DNA of 64,000 bases from Victivallis lenta (GTDB lineage Bacteria > Verrucomicrobiota > Lentisphaeria > Victivallales > Victivallaceae), in contig NZ_VUNS01000008.1 of assembly GCF_009695545.1 (NCBI RefSeq), positions 124,001 through 188,000 on the forward strand, read 5' to 3'. Shown here piece by piece: positions 19,034-28,012 of this stretch (position 1 is its first letter; every line of letters starts with the position of its first letter). A program made the position numbers and the translations under genes. The notes under the pieces are model-generated. The model made no database searches. It was not told the origin of the DNA and saw nothing but the letters and a program-made list of their open reading frames with translations.

Positions 19034-19720
19034 TTATTCCGGGATGATCAACTGCTGGCCGACGCGCAGATTTCCGCTGCCGGTCAGGTGGTTCGCTTCC
19101 ATGATCTTCGGGTATTTCGAGGCGGTTCCGTAAAACCGCTGCGCGATTTTGCCCGGCGTATCCCCCTGACGCACGGTGTAGGTGCGGGGGCCGGAGGATA
19201 CGGACGGCGACGGCACGGAGGCCGGAGCGCCGTTCAGCAGCTCCGCAATCTTCCGGTTCTGGTTCTGGATGTAACGCTTCAGCTGGTCGTTCGTCCGGCG
19301 CAGCTGACGGTTCTCCGCCGCAAGCACTGCGACCGGCACCACCGGCAGCGGCTCGCCGGAGAGCTCTTTCAGCAGTTTGGCGCGAACCAGCTGCCGGTAA
19401 TGCTCGACCGTGGCCCGGTCCGCCGCATCCTCCGGCACCAGGCGCAGATACTCTTCGTAGTGGTAAAGCGCGGAGGTCGGGTTGCCGAGCGTTTCGTCGT
19501 AAAGGCTGGCCAGCGCCAGATGACCCGGCGCGGAGTCCGGAACCCGCTCGAGATAACGCCGGAGATATCCCTCCGCCTCCACCGGATTCCCCTCGGAACG
19601 CAGTTGAGCCGCCTTCAGATAAAGCGGATGCTTCTCCGGTTCGGAGGGGCTGCAGCCCGCCGGAAACAGTCCGGCGAAGATCAGAAGCGGCAGCAGGAGC
19701 GGCAGGACCGTCGTTTTCAT
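19034..19720 (-). CDS. LysM-domain lipoprotein with tetratricopeptide-like region
   Basis: The 228-residue protein has a signal peptide ending in a lipobox (LFPAGC). Residues about 30-110 look like TPR helices (GYLRRYLERVPDSAPGHLALASLYDETLGN), followed by a short coiled coil (LAAENRQLRRTNDQLKRYIQ). A C-terminal LysM domain (TYTVRQGDTPGKIAQRFYG to LRVGQQLIIPE) should bind peptidoglycan. The chosen ATG has GAGGTG 4 nt upstream and lies 3 nt after the rsmE stop, so the two genes are coupled. Confidence 0.8.
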   Translation of the reverse strand: MKTTVLPLLLPLLIFAGLFPAGCSPSEPEKHPLYLKAAQLRSEGNPVEAEGYLRRYLERVPDSAPGHLALASLYDETLGNPTSALYHYEEYLRLVPEDAADRATVEHYRQLVRAKLLKELSGEPLPVVPVAVLAAENRQLRRTNDQLKRYIQNQNRKIAELLNGAPASVPSPSVSSGPRTYTVRQGDTPGKIAQRFYGTASKYPKIMEANHLTGSGNLRVGQQLIIPE

Positions 19721-19722
19721 GT

Positions 19723-20403
19723 TCACCTCATCCATTGTCTCAGCACGGCGAGGCCGCAGACCGCGGCGGTTTCGAGCCGCAGCACATAGGGGCCGAGATT
19801 CAGCCCGCGCACGCCGGCCTCCCGCATCGCCGATTCCTCTTCTTCCGTAAAACCGCCTTCGGGGCCGACGAACCAGGCGAAGTCGCCGTCCGCCGCGACC
19901 GCCCGCTCCGCGGAACGGACGGCGCCGAAGAAAGCGCTCACCCCGCCGCGCCGGACCTCCTCCAGCGCGGCCGCCAGCGGAACCGGAGGCACGATGCGGG
20001 GCAGAAACGGGTTCTTCGACTGCTTGCACCCCTCCTGCAGCAGAAGCTGCCAGCGGTCGCTGCCCTCCGGCTTCGCCACCGACCGGGCACATTCAATGAG
20101 GCGGACCGACCAGACGCCGAGCTCCGCCGCCTGTTTCAGCAGCACATCGAACTTCGCCTTGCGCGGAACCGCGCAGAACAAATGAAGCTTCTTCTCCGGC
20201 TCCGGACAGCGCTCCGTTTCCAGAAGTTCGATGCATCTCTCCTCACGGACGATACCCGTCATGCGGCAGCCCCGGCCGTCGAACAGCTCGACCTCGTCGC
20301 CGGGACGCGCCCGCAGCGTCTTGAAAAGGTGGTCGCGTTCCCGCGGATTCAACGCGACGGCCTCCCCCGGATTTCCCGACAGTTCTGTAAAAAATGTATG
20401 CAT
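19723..20403 (-). CDS. rsmE: 16S rRNA m3U1498 methyltransferase RsmE
   Basis: This 226-residue SPOUT-family enzyme methylates U1498 of 16S rRNA. The N-terminal PUA-like domain has HLFKTLRARPGDEVELFDG, and the trefoil-knot SAM site has WFVGPEGGFTEEEE and LNLGPYVLRLETAA. Initiation is ambiguous: TTG codons at 20412 and 20409 are in frame, but the ATG at 20403 best matches the family start. GGAAGG, the only ribosome-site-like sequence, is the 3' arm of the preceding terminator. A second RsmE-family gene lies at 24773-25483. Confidence 0.9.
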   Translation of the reverse strand: MHTFFTELSGNPGEAVALNPRERDHLFKTLRARPGDEVELFDGRGCRMTGIVREERCIELLETERCPEPEKKLHLFCAVPRKAKFDVLLKQAAELGVWSVRLIECARSVAKPEGSDRWQLLLQEGCKQSKNPFLPRIVPPVPLAAALEEVRRGGVSAFFGAVRSAERAVAADGDFAWFVGPEGGFTEEEESAMREAGVRGLNLGPYVLRLETAAVCGLAVLRQWMR

Positions 20404-20410
20404 GGCCAAC

Positions 20411-20447
20411 AAAAAACCTTCCGGCCGATTACTTTACAGCCGGAAGG
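20411..20447 (-). terminator. Intrinsic terminator after the NhaD-type transporter gene
   Basis: The minus strand has a perfect 9-bp stem CCTTCCGGC/GCCGGAAGG followed by six T residues (20416-20411), 33 nt after the transporter stop. The T run touches the possible rsmE start codons. Confidence 0.85.
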
Positions 20448-20479
20448 AGAAAAAAGCAAGACTCTCCCGTTGTGAACGG

Positions 20480-21862
20480 TCAGAAAATATATCTGAAATA
20501 CAGATAGACCGAGCAGATCGCCACCGAAAGAATCATCAGCGGGAACCCGTAACGGGTGAATTGCCAGAAGGTGACCGGATAACGGTTCTTGCGCGCGATC
20601 TGACAGACCACGACGTTGGCCGAGGCGCCGATCAGCGTTCCGTTGCCGCCGAGGCAGGCGCCGAGCGCAAGCGCCCAGAACAGCGGCTCCCGGATCTGCG
20701 CGGTAATCAGCTCCTCCGAACCGGCAATGCCCATCTGCCCGGCGAATATCGGGACGATCGACTGAATCAGCGGAATCATCGAAATCACCAGCGGGATGTT
20801 GTCGATAACCGCCGACAGGATCGCGCTCCCCCAGAGAATGATCATCATGGTCAGGGCGAAATTGCCGTCGGTCATATGGATCATCCACTGGCCGAGACTG
20901 TTGAATACGCCGTCGATCTCGAGCGCGCCGACCATCATGAAGAGTCCGCTGAAAAAGAGGATCGTGTTCCACTCGACCTTTTCGAGCATGTGCGAAAGTT
21001 CGATTTTGCAGACCAGCGCCATGACGAAGGCGCCGCAGATCGCGATGATGCCGGGTTCAAGTCCGGTCAGGCGGCTGGTGAAAAAGCCGAGCAGGACGAA
21101 GGCGAACACCCACATCGAGCGGGAGAGCCGGGCCGGTTCGAGAATCGCAAGCTTCGGCTCGGTCAGGCGGACCTGCGCCACGGCGCTCGGCGCCGTCCTC
21201 AGGTTCTTGCGCATCTGAAGCAGCACCACGCCGAGCGTCACGGCCATCACGATCAGGACGACCGGGGTCAGGTTGATCAGGAAATCGTTGAACGAAAGGT
21301 TGCAGCTCGCGCCGATCAGGATGTTCGGCGGGTCGCCGATCAGCGTCGCCGTGCCGCCGATGTTCGAGAAGATCGCCTCCATGATCAGGATCGGCACGGT
21401 CGGCAGCCGCAGAAGCTGCGTAATGAGAATCGTCACCGGCGCCATCAGGATGACGGTCGTCACATTGTCCATGAAGGCCGAAATGAAGGCGGTCGCCAGC
21501 AGGAACTCCATGACGACCAGCACGCCGTTGCCCTTGGTCTGCCGGGCGATCTTCACCGCCAGGTATTCGAAAACGCCGGTCGTCGCCATGATGTTGACGA
21601 TGACCATCATGCCGATCAGCAGCCCGAGCACATTCAAATCGATCTTCCCGAGCATGTCGTTGAAACCGGCTACGCCGAGAGCGATCATCAGCCCGGCGCC
21701 GAGCATGGCCGCGATCGTCTTGTCGACTTTCTCGGACGCGATGAAAAGGTAGGCGGCTGCGAAAATGGCCACCCCGATCCACATATGGGTGCTGCCTGCG
21801 GCGCTTCCGGCAAGTTCGGAGGCAGCCTCCGCCGCACCGAAGAATAAATTGGATGCAAACAT
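20480..21862 (-). CDS. NhaD/ArsB-type ion transporter (Na+/H+ antiporter family)
   Basis: The 460-residue membrane protein has about 11-12 helices. It carries the ion-transporter superfamily blocks SAFMDNVTTVILMAPVTI and SNIGGTATLIGDPPNIL and the second-half LGACLGGNGTLIGASANVV, typical of NhaD/ArsB permeases. Likely function: Na+/H+ exchange or anion export across the cytoplasmic membrane. The upstream EIIA-CBS gene is only 13 nt away, indicating a two-gene operon in which that protein could regulate the transporter. Confidence 0.85.
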   Translation of the reverse strand: MFASNLFFGAAEAASELAGSAAGSTHMWIGVAIFAAAYLFIASEKVDKTIAAMLGAGLMIALGVAGFNDMLGKIDLNVLGLLIGMMVIVNIMATTGVFEYLAVKIARQTKGNGVLVVMEFLLATAFISAFMDNVTTVILMAPVTILITQLLRLPTVPILIMEAIFSNIGGTATLIGDPPNILIGASCNLSFNDFLINLTPVVLIVMAVTLGVVLLQMRKNLRTAPSAVAQVRLTEPKLAILEPARLSRSMWVFAFVLLGFFTSRLTGLEPGIIAICGAFVMALVCKIELSHMLEKVEWNTILFFSGLFMMVGALEIDGVFNSLGQWMIHMTDGNFALTMMIILWGSAILSAVIDNIPLVISMIPLIQSIVPIFAGQMGIAGSEELITAQIREPLFWALALGACLGGNGTLIGASANVVVCQIARKNRYPVTFWQFTRYGFPLMILSVAICSVYLYFRYIF

Positions 21863-21875
21863 GATGAACTGCTCC

Positions 21876-22793
21876 TCAGAGATTGATGATTCGTTTCAAA
21901 AGCAGCGTGCGGTCGATCACGCCCAGCAGCTTGTTGCGTTCGCCGACGATGTAGATCAGCGGACACTTCTGCACCGATATCGCAAAGACGATTTCGATCA
22001 GCGTGGCGGTCTCGGGAAACGCCTTGAATTCCGTATTCATGACATCCGACACCTTCGAGGCGATCTCGACGGCGAAATACTCTTCGAACGGGTCGAAGTA
22101 GCGGATGAAACCGACGCTCTTCAGCTGCGAAAAGAAATCCGGAATGCCGAGCTTGAACAGGTCGTCGGCGACGATCTCGCCGACCAGTTTGTCGCCGTCG
22201 AGCACCGGAACCGCCGCGGCGCGGTGATCCGCCATCAGCCGGGTCGCCTCCTGCAGCGGCATCTCGGGGGAGAGCGCGAGCCGGGGCGGTCCCATGATGT
22301 CGGAAGCGATGACCGCCGGCGGCCGCTGCTTGCGGATCTCCCGGAACAGCCGGACCATCTCGTCACTGGACTCGCAGGAGCGCAGCCGGTCCCGCCAGAC
22401 CGGATTGTGCATGACGGCGGCGAGGTCGGCCATGAAGCGCAGCCCCTCCATCGGCCGTTCCTCCGGAATCAGCAGCATACAGCCGAAGACAACCGGCACA
22501 TCGTCCGGCGTCTCGCAATCGAGCGGATGCTCCAGCGTGGTGCAGACCGCGCACAGAGATTCGAGTTTGCCCACCCGGGCATGCGGCAGGATCAGGCCGC
22601 AGCCGAGCGTGGTGGGGCTCTGGTTTTCGCGTTCCCAGATCATATCGAGGATCGCGCTGGAAGTCAGGTCGAGCTTGCGCAGCGGTTCGAGCTTGGCTGC
22701 GTGCGAGGCCAGCTTCCGGAACAGTTCGGCCGGATCCGCGGCCGACATGCGGCTCACCACGTTCCAGGCAACATTGAACGGAGCGTCATTCAT
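21876..22793 (-). CDS. PTS EIIA-like domain fused to a CBS pair, putative transporter regulator
   Basis: The 305-residue protein combines an EIIA (fructose/nitrogen-type) domain at about 20-150 with two CBS motifs at about 160-305 (VIASDIMGPPRLALSPEMPLQEA; VSDVMNTEFKAFPETATLIE). The EIIA active-site histidine is conserved (GCGLILPHARVG, H71). No EIIB or EIIC lies nearby, so a regulatory rather than transport phosphorelay role is likely, with the CBS pair sensing adenine nucleotides. GAGGAGATGATGCC before the ATG is a good ribosome site. Confidence 0.8.
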   Translation of the reverse strand: MNDAPFNVAWNVVSRMSAADPAELFRKLASHAAKLEPLRKLDLTSSAILDMIWERENQSPTTLGCGLILPHARVGKLESLCAVCTTLEHPLDCETPDDVPVVFGCMLLIPEERPMEGLRFMADLAAVMHNPVWRDRLRSCESSDEMVRLFREIRKQRPPAVIASDIMGPPRLALSPEMPLQEATRLMADHRAAAVPVLDGDKLVGEIVADDLFKLGIPDFFSQLKSVGFIRYFDPFEEYFAVEIASKVSDVMNTEFKAFPETATLIEIVFAISVQKCPLIYIVGERNKLLGVIDRTLLLKRIINL

Positions 22794-22986
22794 GGCATCA
22801 TCTCCTCATTCATCCGCGCGGATCCGTTCCGCACGGAGGCGTTTCCCTTCATCCTCCCGACGGTGCGGGAAGCGGACAATCGCAATAAAGTTCGACTGTC
22901 CTGAAATTTTCAAATTCCTCACTCCTGAAATAAATTAACACCGGAGCCGTTGATTTTCAAGCAGAAAACCGGAACGGCCGATAAAA

Positions 22987-23310
22987 TCAGCAGCGCAGAT
23001 GGGGAATGATGCCGGAATGAATCCGGACCGGAACTGACTCGAAGGACGATTCCGGCAAATGGAAGTTCTGCCGGAAAAAAAACGGCTGCTCCTGCAGAAG
23101 CAGCGGCGGAGCCGGAACGAACAACTGCTCCGCCTTGAACGAAATCACGGCAGGCGGCAGATCCGTATCATGGCTGCCGGTGAGGGCGGAGAACACCGGG
23201 CCGCCCTGCTCCAGGCAGAAAACGGGCGGCTGAAACGCCGCGCACCAGCCCGACACGCACAAAACGAGCAGGAGGGCGCAGAAACTGAAAAAGCATGCAT
23301 TCGCTCTCAT
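22987..23310 (-). CDS. Small secreted protein, unknown
   Basis: The 107-residue product starts with a signal peptide (FFSFCALLLVLCVSGWCAAF). The mature part is Pro/Phe-rich (VPAPPLLLQEQPFFFRQNF) with no family match I recognise. AAAAGG 6 nt upstream supports the ATG. It follows the 23389-24495 gene by 78 nt on the same strand. It could be a non-functional remnant; the coding call rests on signal peptide and ribosome site. Confidence 0.45.
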   Translation of the reverse strand: MRANACFFSFCALLLVLCVSGWCAAFQPPVFCLEQGGPVFSALTGSHDTDLPPAVISFKAEQLFVPAPPLLLQEQPFFFRQNFHLPESSFESVPVRIHSGIIPHLRC

Positions 23311-23388
23311 AATAGCCTTTTAACATACACCCTTCCGCCTCAAAATACAAGCGGGATACCGATCCGGACGGCGAAAAAGCGGCGATGC

Positions 23389-24495
23389 TCAGGGACGGTT
23401 GCGGCGAAAATAGTTGGTGTACGGAAGTTCGGCGGGGTACGGCGTGCACCAGTCCCAGCCGCGCTTTTCAGCCGCATCGATGAAACGGCCCGGGACGTCA
23501 CTCTCGAAGGTCCGGACGAAAATCCGGGCGCCGTTGCGCCGCTGGAAGCCGATGAGCGACGCGAGCCGTTCCTCCGGCGGCCTTCCGCCGCTCCCGCGAA
23601 TATCGACCGCATAGACGATATCCGGCAGCGGCAGCGCGGAAAAACCGTCGAATGCTTCGGGGGAGCCGAACACATCCGCCGAAACCAGAAGCGGCACCGT
23701 CCCGCCAGCCTGCCGCACAGCCAGAGCGCGTTCGTATCCGGCCGGACCGCCGCCGAGATCGAGCCCGGCCAGCGCCGGATGCTCCTTCACATTCCGGGCC
23801 AGCTCCGCCAGAGAAGCGGGAGAGAGCGCGGCGCAGTCGACCACGGCTTTCAGCCCGGCCTCCCGCGCGGCATCCAGCTGCCGCTCCGGCCGCGTCCCGG
23901 CGCGGAAGCGGAGCAGGTTGGCGCCGGCAGCGGCGGCGGCACGGGCTTCGTCCACGCCGAACTCCTCCGGCATCGAACAGCCGCGCCGCAGCGGAGAGTC
24001 GGTCACCCGCGCCGTATACTCCGACTTGAAATTCTCCGGCAGAACCGGCGGCTCCTCCGGAAAAAAATTGACCAGCTGACCGAAAGCTGAGCGGATAAAC
24101 GGTCCGTCAAGCCGGTAAGGCGACGACGGCAGCGGCTCTTCGGATTTTTCACTTTCCGGCAGCAGGAACACCAGTTGGCCGACTTCGCCGTACACGTCGC
24201 CGTCCCAGTAATGCAGCCGGACACAGCCAGCCGGATAACGCAGGACTGCGTAACGACCGCTCTCCGCATCGGTCGGGACAACCCTGCTCCGCACCAGCGG
24301 CCGCTCCGCCGTTTCCGACGCGAAAAAGCGCCACGGCCGCCCCGCCGGGACCACCGGCTGCAAAACGGGACAGCTGCCGGAAAGGAGCGGCGGCGCCCCG
24401 TCGGATTCGGAGAAAAACTCCACCCGGAAACACGGCTCCCCGGCAAACAGGGCGAAAACGGCGAAAAAAGCCGGAAGTCCCCATAAAAATCTCAT
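23389..24495 (-). CDS. Secreted protein with TIM-barrel-like (glycosidase-type) C-terminal region
   Basis: The 368-residue protein has a signal peptide (FLWGLPAFFAVFALFAGE), a beta-rich region to about 165, and then alternating helix/strand blocks: EARAAAAAGANLLRFRAG, LDAAREAGLKAVVDC, VKEHPALAGLDLGGGP, VPLLVSADVFGS. These resemble strands of a GH5/cellulase-like barrel, with DLGGGP where the acid/base Asn-Glu would be expected, so catalysis is doubtful. It ends in NYFRRNRP. Function unknown; probably extracytoplasmic. Confidence 0.6.
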   Translation of the reverse strand: MRFLWGLPAFFAVFALFAGEPCFRVEFFSESDGAPPLLSGSCPVLQPVVPAGRPWRFFASETAERPLVRSRVVPTDAESGRYAVLRYPAGCVRLHYWDGDVYGEVGQLVFLLPESEKSEEPLPSSPYRLDGPFIRSAFGQLVNFFPEEPPVLPENFKSEYTARVTDSPLRRGCSMPEEFGVDEARAAAAAGANLLRFRAGTRPERQLDAAREAGLKAVVDCAALSPASLAELARNVKEHPALAGLDLGGGPAGYERALAVRQAGGTVPLLVSADVFGSPEAFDGFSALPLPDIVYAVDIRGSGGRPPEERLASLIGFQRRNGARIFVRTFESDVPGRFIDAAEKRGWDWCTPYPAELPYTNYFRRNRP

Positions 24496-24589
24496 GAACG
24501 CAGCATCCTCATTTTTTCCTTCGATTCCGGAAGAACCATCGCAGATTCATGATGGTGAATGAATTGGTATAAGATAGCGCCCCGGCCGG

Positions 24590-24648
24590 AAAAAAGCAAG
24601 GCGCCGCCCGGAAAATCCCGGGAGTTCCGGCCGGCGGAATGCGGCGCC
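24590..24648 (-). terminator. Candidate terminator downstream of the RsmE paralogue
   Basis: On the minus strand GGCGCCGC and GCGGCGCC arms (24600-24648), with an inner CCCGGGA-type stem, are followed by TTGCTTTTTT. The remainder of the 277-nt gap 24496-24772 shows nothing else I can name. Confidence 0.5.
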
Positions 24649-24772
24649 CCCGCAAATTGCCGGCTGCGGAGGAGATGCCGATACGCCCTCAAAGTCCCGT
24701 TGCACGGCAAAATCCCAACCGGGTCCGGAGCAGAACCGGACAATGCCGGATGTGCCGCCTGCATTCTCCGGT

Positions 24773-25483
24773 TCAGGGCGCGATGCGGGCCAGCAGCGCC
24801 GTGACGGCGAATTCCGTCCGCATGATCCGGCGGCCGAAACTCATCGGCGTCACTCCGTTCGCGGCCAGCAAACCGATCTCATACTCCGTGAATCCTCCCT
24901 CAGGACCAACGACAAGCGTGATTTTGCCGGATAAGTGACGGGGAAGTGACGCCTCGGCTGCCGGGTGACCCGCTATCGCCGTCGTCCCGGCCGCAACGCC
25001 GGGCAGCTCGTCCTCGACGAACGGCTTGAACCGGCGCCGGAATTCAACCGCCGGCAATACCGTATCCCCGGCCTGTTCCAGCGCCAGCAGCAGATTTTCC
25101 CGGACGCTTTCCGGCCCGATCAGCGGCGTCGACCAGTAACTCTTATCGACCTTCCAGCTCTCGATGAAAATCATCCGTTCCGTCCCCATGACCGTCGCCG
25201 TGTGCAGGACTTTCAGAAATGTCTTGGGGCGCGGCAGCGCCGCGATCAGAGTGACGGCCAGCTTCGGCGGCGGCTCCCCGTTCCAGGCGACGGAGAGCTC
25301 CGCCGTTTCCGGCGTGATCGACAAAAGCTCCGCCGTGCCGGTCAGACCGTTCAGCAGGCCGGCCTTGCAGCGCTTGCCGGGCTCGGCGCGGATCACGTCG
25401 GCAAGCTGGCGCAGACGCCGTCCCGAAATACGCACGACGGAGCCGGAAATGAAGTCGGAGGGTTCCAGCAGCAGAAGATTCAA
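24773..25483 (-). CDS. RsmE-family rRNA methyltransferase paralogue
   Basis: The 236-residue protein has the same architecture as RsmE: an N-terminal PUA-like domain (RRLRQLADVIRAEPGKRCKAG) and a SPOUT knot with VVGPEGGFTEYEIGLLAANG and SFGRRIMRTEFAV, where the usual LGxxILRxET is altered. It starts at a TTG preceded by GGGAGA. The target base is uncertain, since the genuine RsmE is at 19723-20403. Relatives with the RIMRTE ending occur as a divergent clade. It is 21 nt from the upstream gene. Confidence 0.85.
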   Translation of the reverse strand: MNLLLLEPSDFISGSVVRISGRRLRQLADVIRAEPGKRCKAGLLNGLTGTAELLSITPETAELSVAWNGEPPPKLAVTLIAALPRPKTFLKVLHTATVMGTERMIFIESWKVDKSYWSTPLIGPESVRENLLLALEQAGDTVLPAVEFRRRFKPFVEDELPGVAAGTTAIAGHPAAEASLPRHLSGKITLVVGPEGGFTEYEIGLLAANGVTPMSFGRRIMRTEFAVTALLARIAP

Positions 25484-25504
25484 CGGATTCTCCCGGGTAC
25501 AGCC

Positions 25505-26020
25505 TTATTTTTCCAGCACGTCCCGGACCGATATGCTCGTGATCAGCCAGCGGTCCTCCCGCTTTTCGAGCGTACAGTAGAGATCGCGCACCTCGTTGAC
25601 CGTCTTGCCGTCGTTCAGCCGCCCGTCCAGCGTGCCCGTGAATACCGCCGACGCCCTGTCCGGCGGTTCGACCGTGATCGCGACATCGCGCATATCCACG
25701 ACGCAGCTGCGGAACATCGAGCGCACCCGCGCCATCGTCGAAGTGATTTCGGCCGGCGTGTAAATGCCGCCGAACATCTCGTGCCGGAAATCGATCCGGC
25801 ACTCCGGCGCAAACACCTTGTCCGTACCGTTGATCTTCATCACTCCGACCGCCGCCTTCTCATTCTCGTACTTGGACGAAATCCGGCAGAGCTGCCGCAG
25901 TGTCCGGCGAACCTGCGCCTCGTCACTGTCTTGACCCAGATACCAGAGCGACACCCCGCCGAGGGCGAACACGACTGCAAACAGCAGCCACAACCATTTT
26001 TTCTTCAGAAAACCATACAT
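25505..26020 (-). CDS. Membrane-anchored NTF2-like protein, unknown function
   Basis: The 171-residue protein has one N-terminal membrane anchor (WLWLLFAVVFALGGVSLWYLG) and a periplasmic alpha+beta domain. Its pattern (EAQVRRTLRQLCRISSKYE, ITSTMARVRSMFRSC, then strands ending DLYCTLEKREDRWLITSISV) resembles NTF2/SnoaL-like folds. I set the start at the ATG with AGAGGTG upstream. The frame is open further 5' through a dispersed repeat but has no ribosome site there. Confidence 0.65.
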   Translation of the reverse strand: MYGFLKKKWLWLLFAVVFALGGVSLWYLGQDSDEAQVRRTLRQLCRISSKYENEKAAVGVMKINGTDKVFAPECRIDFRHEMFGGIYTPAEITSTMARVRSMFRSCVVDMRDVAITVEPPDRASAVFTGTLDGRLNDGKTVNEVRDLYCTLEKREDRWLITSISVRDVLEK

Positions 26021-26062
26021 CTGACACCTCTTATATTCCTCAAAAAGTTGCTTCATCTTCGA

Positions 26063-26120
26063 CCACCGGTCCCAGATCTTCCGGGCTCGCCGCCCAGAAG
26101 TTTCGGGTACTTTTCGGGAG
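26063..26120 (-). repeat. Dispersed ~58-bp repeat, copy 1
   Basis: On the minus strand TCCCGAAAAGTACCCGAAAC and the following GGGCGGCGAGCCC match TCCCGAAAAGCACCCGAAGC and GGGCGACGGGCCC at 35.9 kb. It lies in the 195-nt gap upstream of the NTF2-like gene. Confidence 0.6.
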
Positions 26121-26215
26121 CCCGGTTCTCTGAAAAAACCAGGCCCGACACTCCATGCCGTGCTTGTCGAGAAAGGCACTGTTCCTGTTTCGACGGCATA
26201 ACATGCCACCTCTTT

Positions 26216-28012
26216 CTATTGCATGTTCAGCTCCGCGAAACTGAGCGGTTTGAATGTACTCCGGAGACGGTCCCGTTTCGCCGGGTCGACCGACAGATAT
26301 TTCCATTTGAAAAAGACGAAATCGTGCGGGTGATAATTCTCCAGCCACGCATGATTCAGCTGATACGCGATCGGGAACCCCTCGAAAACCCACGGCACCC
26401 GGTCGGCCAGATAACGGACCATCTGCTTGTAACGCCTGGTCCGCTCCGGAGAATCCGGCATCGGCAGAATCTCTTCGAACATCCGGTCGAACTCCGGGTC
26501 GCTGAAGCCGACCCGGTTGCAGCCGCCGATGTTCTTGCTGTAAAAGAGCTGCAGAAAGTTCTCCGCATCCGGATAATCCCCGACCCACGACAGCCGAAAC
26601 AGCTGGAGCTTCCCCTGACGCAGCTTTTCGTAGAAACGAGGATTGTTGTTCAGCACCGGTTCGACCTCGATGCCGATCGCGCCGAGATCCGCCGCCGTCA
26701 GCTCGCCGAGCTGCCGGTAGGCCGAACTGTTGCCGGTCTGGTCGAAGCTGAAACGGAGCGGTTTTCCGGTGGCGGGGTCGATCCCGTCCTTGAACCCGGC
26801 CTTTTCCAGATGCAGCTTCGCAAGCTCCGGGTCATCCGCACACCACGGATTCCGGAACGCCTCGTCGAATCCGGCCACGCCGGGCGGAATCGGTCCCTGC
26901 GCCGGAATCAACTGGTAATTCGTATGCTCGACGCGCCGCTGAACATTGTAGGCGAGGCTGATTGCGCGCCGGAGCTCGAGGTTCTTCCCGAGCAGCGGGT
27001 CCGAAAAGTTGAATCCGACATAGCGCACCTCGAATTCCGGAGTCCGCAGCAGCCTGATCCCGCGCGCCGCCAGCGCCGGGGAAAGCGTTTTTCCCCCGCC
27101 TGCAACAAGGTCGAGGTTGTCCTTGTCGAGCGCATTCAGATCGAGCCGTCCCTGCAGAAACAGCAAATAAGAGGACATCGGCTGCTTGACCAGGTAGAAG
27201 ACCACCCGGTCGGCCAGCGGCAGCGGACGGCTCCGGTCAGCCGGATTCTCGGCTTCCGGATAGTACTGAACCCGGTAGTCCGGATTCCGGTCGAGCTGGA
27301 GCTTGTAATCGTTGATCCAGCTGGTCAGCACGAACGGACCGGAGCCGACCGGATGGCGCGCGAGCGACTCCCCGTAGAATTCCGCCGCCCGCCGCGACAC
27401 GACCGCCGCATTCGGAATTGCCAGCATATACAGAAAACGCGGGTCGGGCTTGGTCAGGTGAATCTCGAAATTCAGGTCGTCGAGAATGCGGAAGCCTTCG
27501 ATTCCGGCATCGTAATCGGGCGCATCCGCTTCATGAAACGCATCGAGCCCCCGGATTTTGCCGCGAAAAAGCCAGTAAACCGGGCTGTGGTTCCGGCGGT
27601 CGGCGATGCGCAGAATCGAATAAAGCACATCCCTGGCGGTGATCCGCCGCACCTCCTCCGGCAAACCGTCAAAACAGCGGTCCGCCGCAAACCGCAGGTC
27701 GTCCCGCAGCCGGAACGAGTAGACGTCGAGCGCCGCATTCGCCTTCGGCATCCCGGCCAGCATGGAGGGGACGAGTTTGTACGGGCGTGCCGCATAATCG
27801 TATTCGAGCAGCGTGTCGTAAATGCCGGCGACCATATTCCGGCTCGACAGATCGTCCGCCTGCGCCGGGTCGAGTGTCTTGACCCGGCTGCCGCCGGAGG
27901 AATAGAGCGTCCTCAGCGGCGTTTCGCCGCCGGCTGCCGCCGAACACAGCAAAAAGAGCGCCGCCGCCGTCAGGCGGAGCGCTCTTCCGATGCTGGTAGT
28001 CCTGCTGCCCAC
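26216..28012 (-). CDS. ABC transporter substrate-binding protein, family 5 (peptide/nickel type)
   Basis: The 598-residue SBP_bac_5 protein has an N-terminal signal peptide (LTAAALFLLCSAAAGGE). The family pattern is visible in KTLDPAQADDLSSRNMVAGIYDTLLEYD and in the central RDDLRFAADRCFDG, followed by a long C-terminal lobe ending VFFKWKYLSVDP. It would deliver oligopeptides or other solutes to an ABC importer, but no permease genes adjoin it. The GTG start is directly after the rhamnulokinase stop (TAAGTG), so it is co-transcribed with rhaB and may bind a rhamnose-containing ligand (inference). Confidence 0.85.
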   Translation of the reverse strand: MGSRTTSIGRALRLTAAALFLLCSAAAGGETPLRTLYSSGGSRVKTLDPAQADDLSSRNMVAGIYDTLLEYDYAARPYKLVPSMLAGMPKANAALDVYSFRLRDDLRFAADRCFDGLPEEVRRITARDVLYSILRIADRRNHSPVYWLFRGKIRGLDAFHEADAPDYDAGIEGFRILDDLNFEIHLTKPDPRFLYMLAIPNAAVVSRRAAEFYGESLARHPVGSGPFVLTSWINDYKLQLDRNPDYRVQYYPEAENPADRSRPLPLADRVVFYLVKQPMSSYLLFLQGRLDLNALDKDNLDLVAGGGKTLSPALAARGIRLLRTPEFEVRYVGFNFSDPLLGKNLELRRAISLAYNVQRRVEHTNYQLIPAQGPIPPGVAGFDEAFRNPWCADDPELAKLHLEKAGFKDGIDPATGKPLRFSFDQTGNSSAYRQLGELTAADLGAIGIEVEPVLNNNPRFYEKLRQGKLQLFRLSWVGDYPDAENFLQLFYSKNIGGCNRVGFSDPEFDRMFEEILPMPDSPERTRRYKQMVRYLADRVPWVFEGFPIAYQLNHAWLENYHPHDFVFFKWKYLSVDPAKRDRLRSTFKPLSFAELNMQ

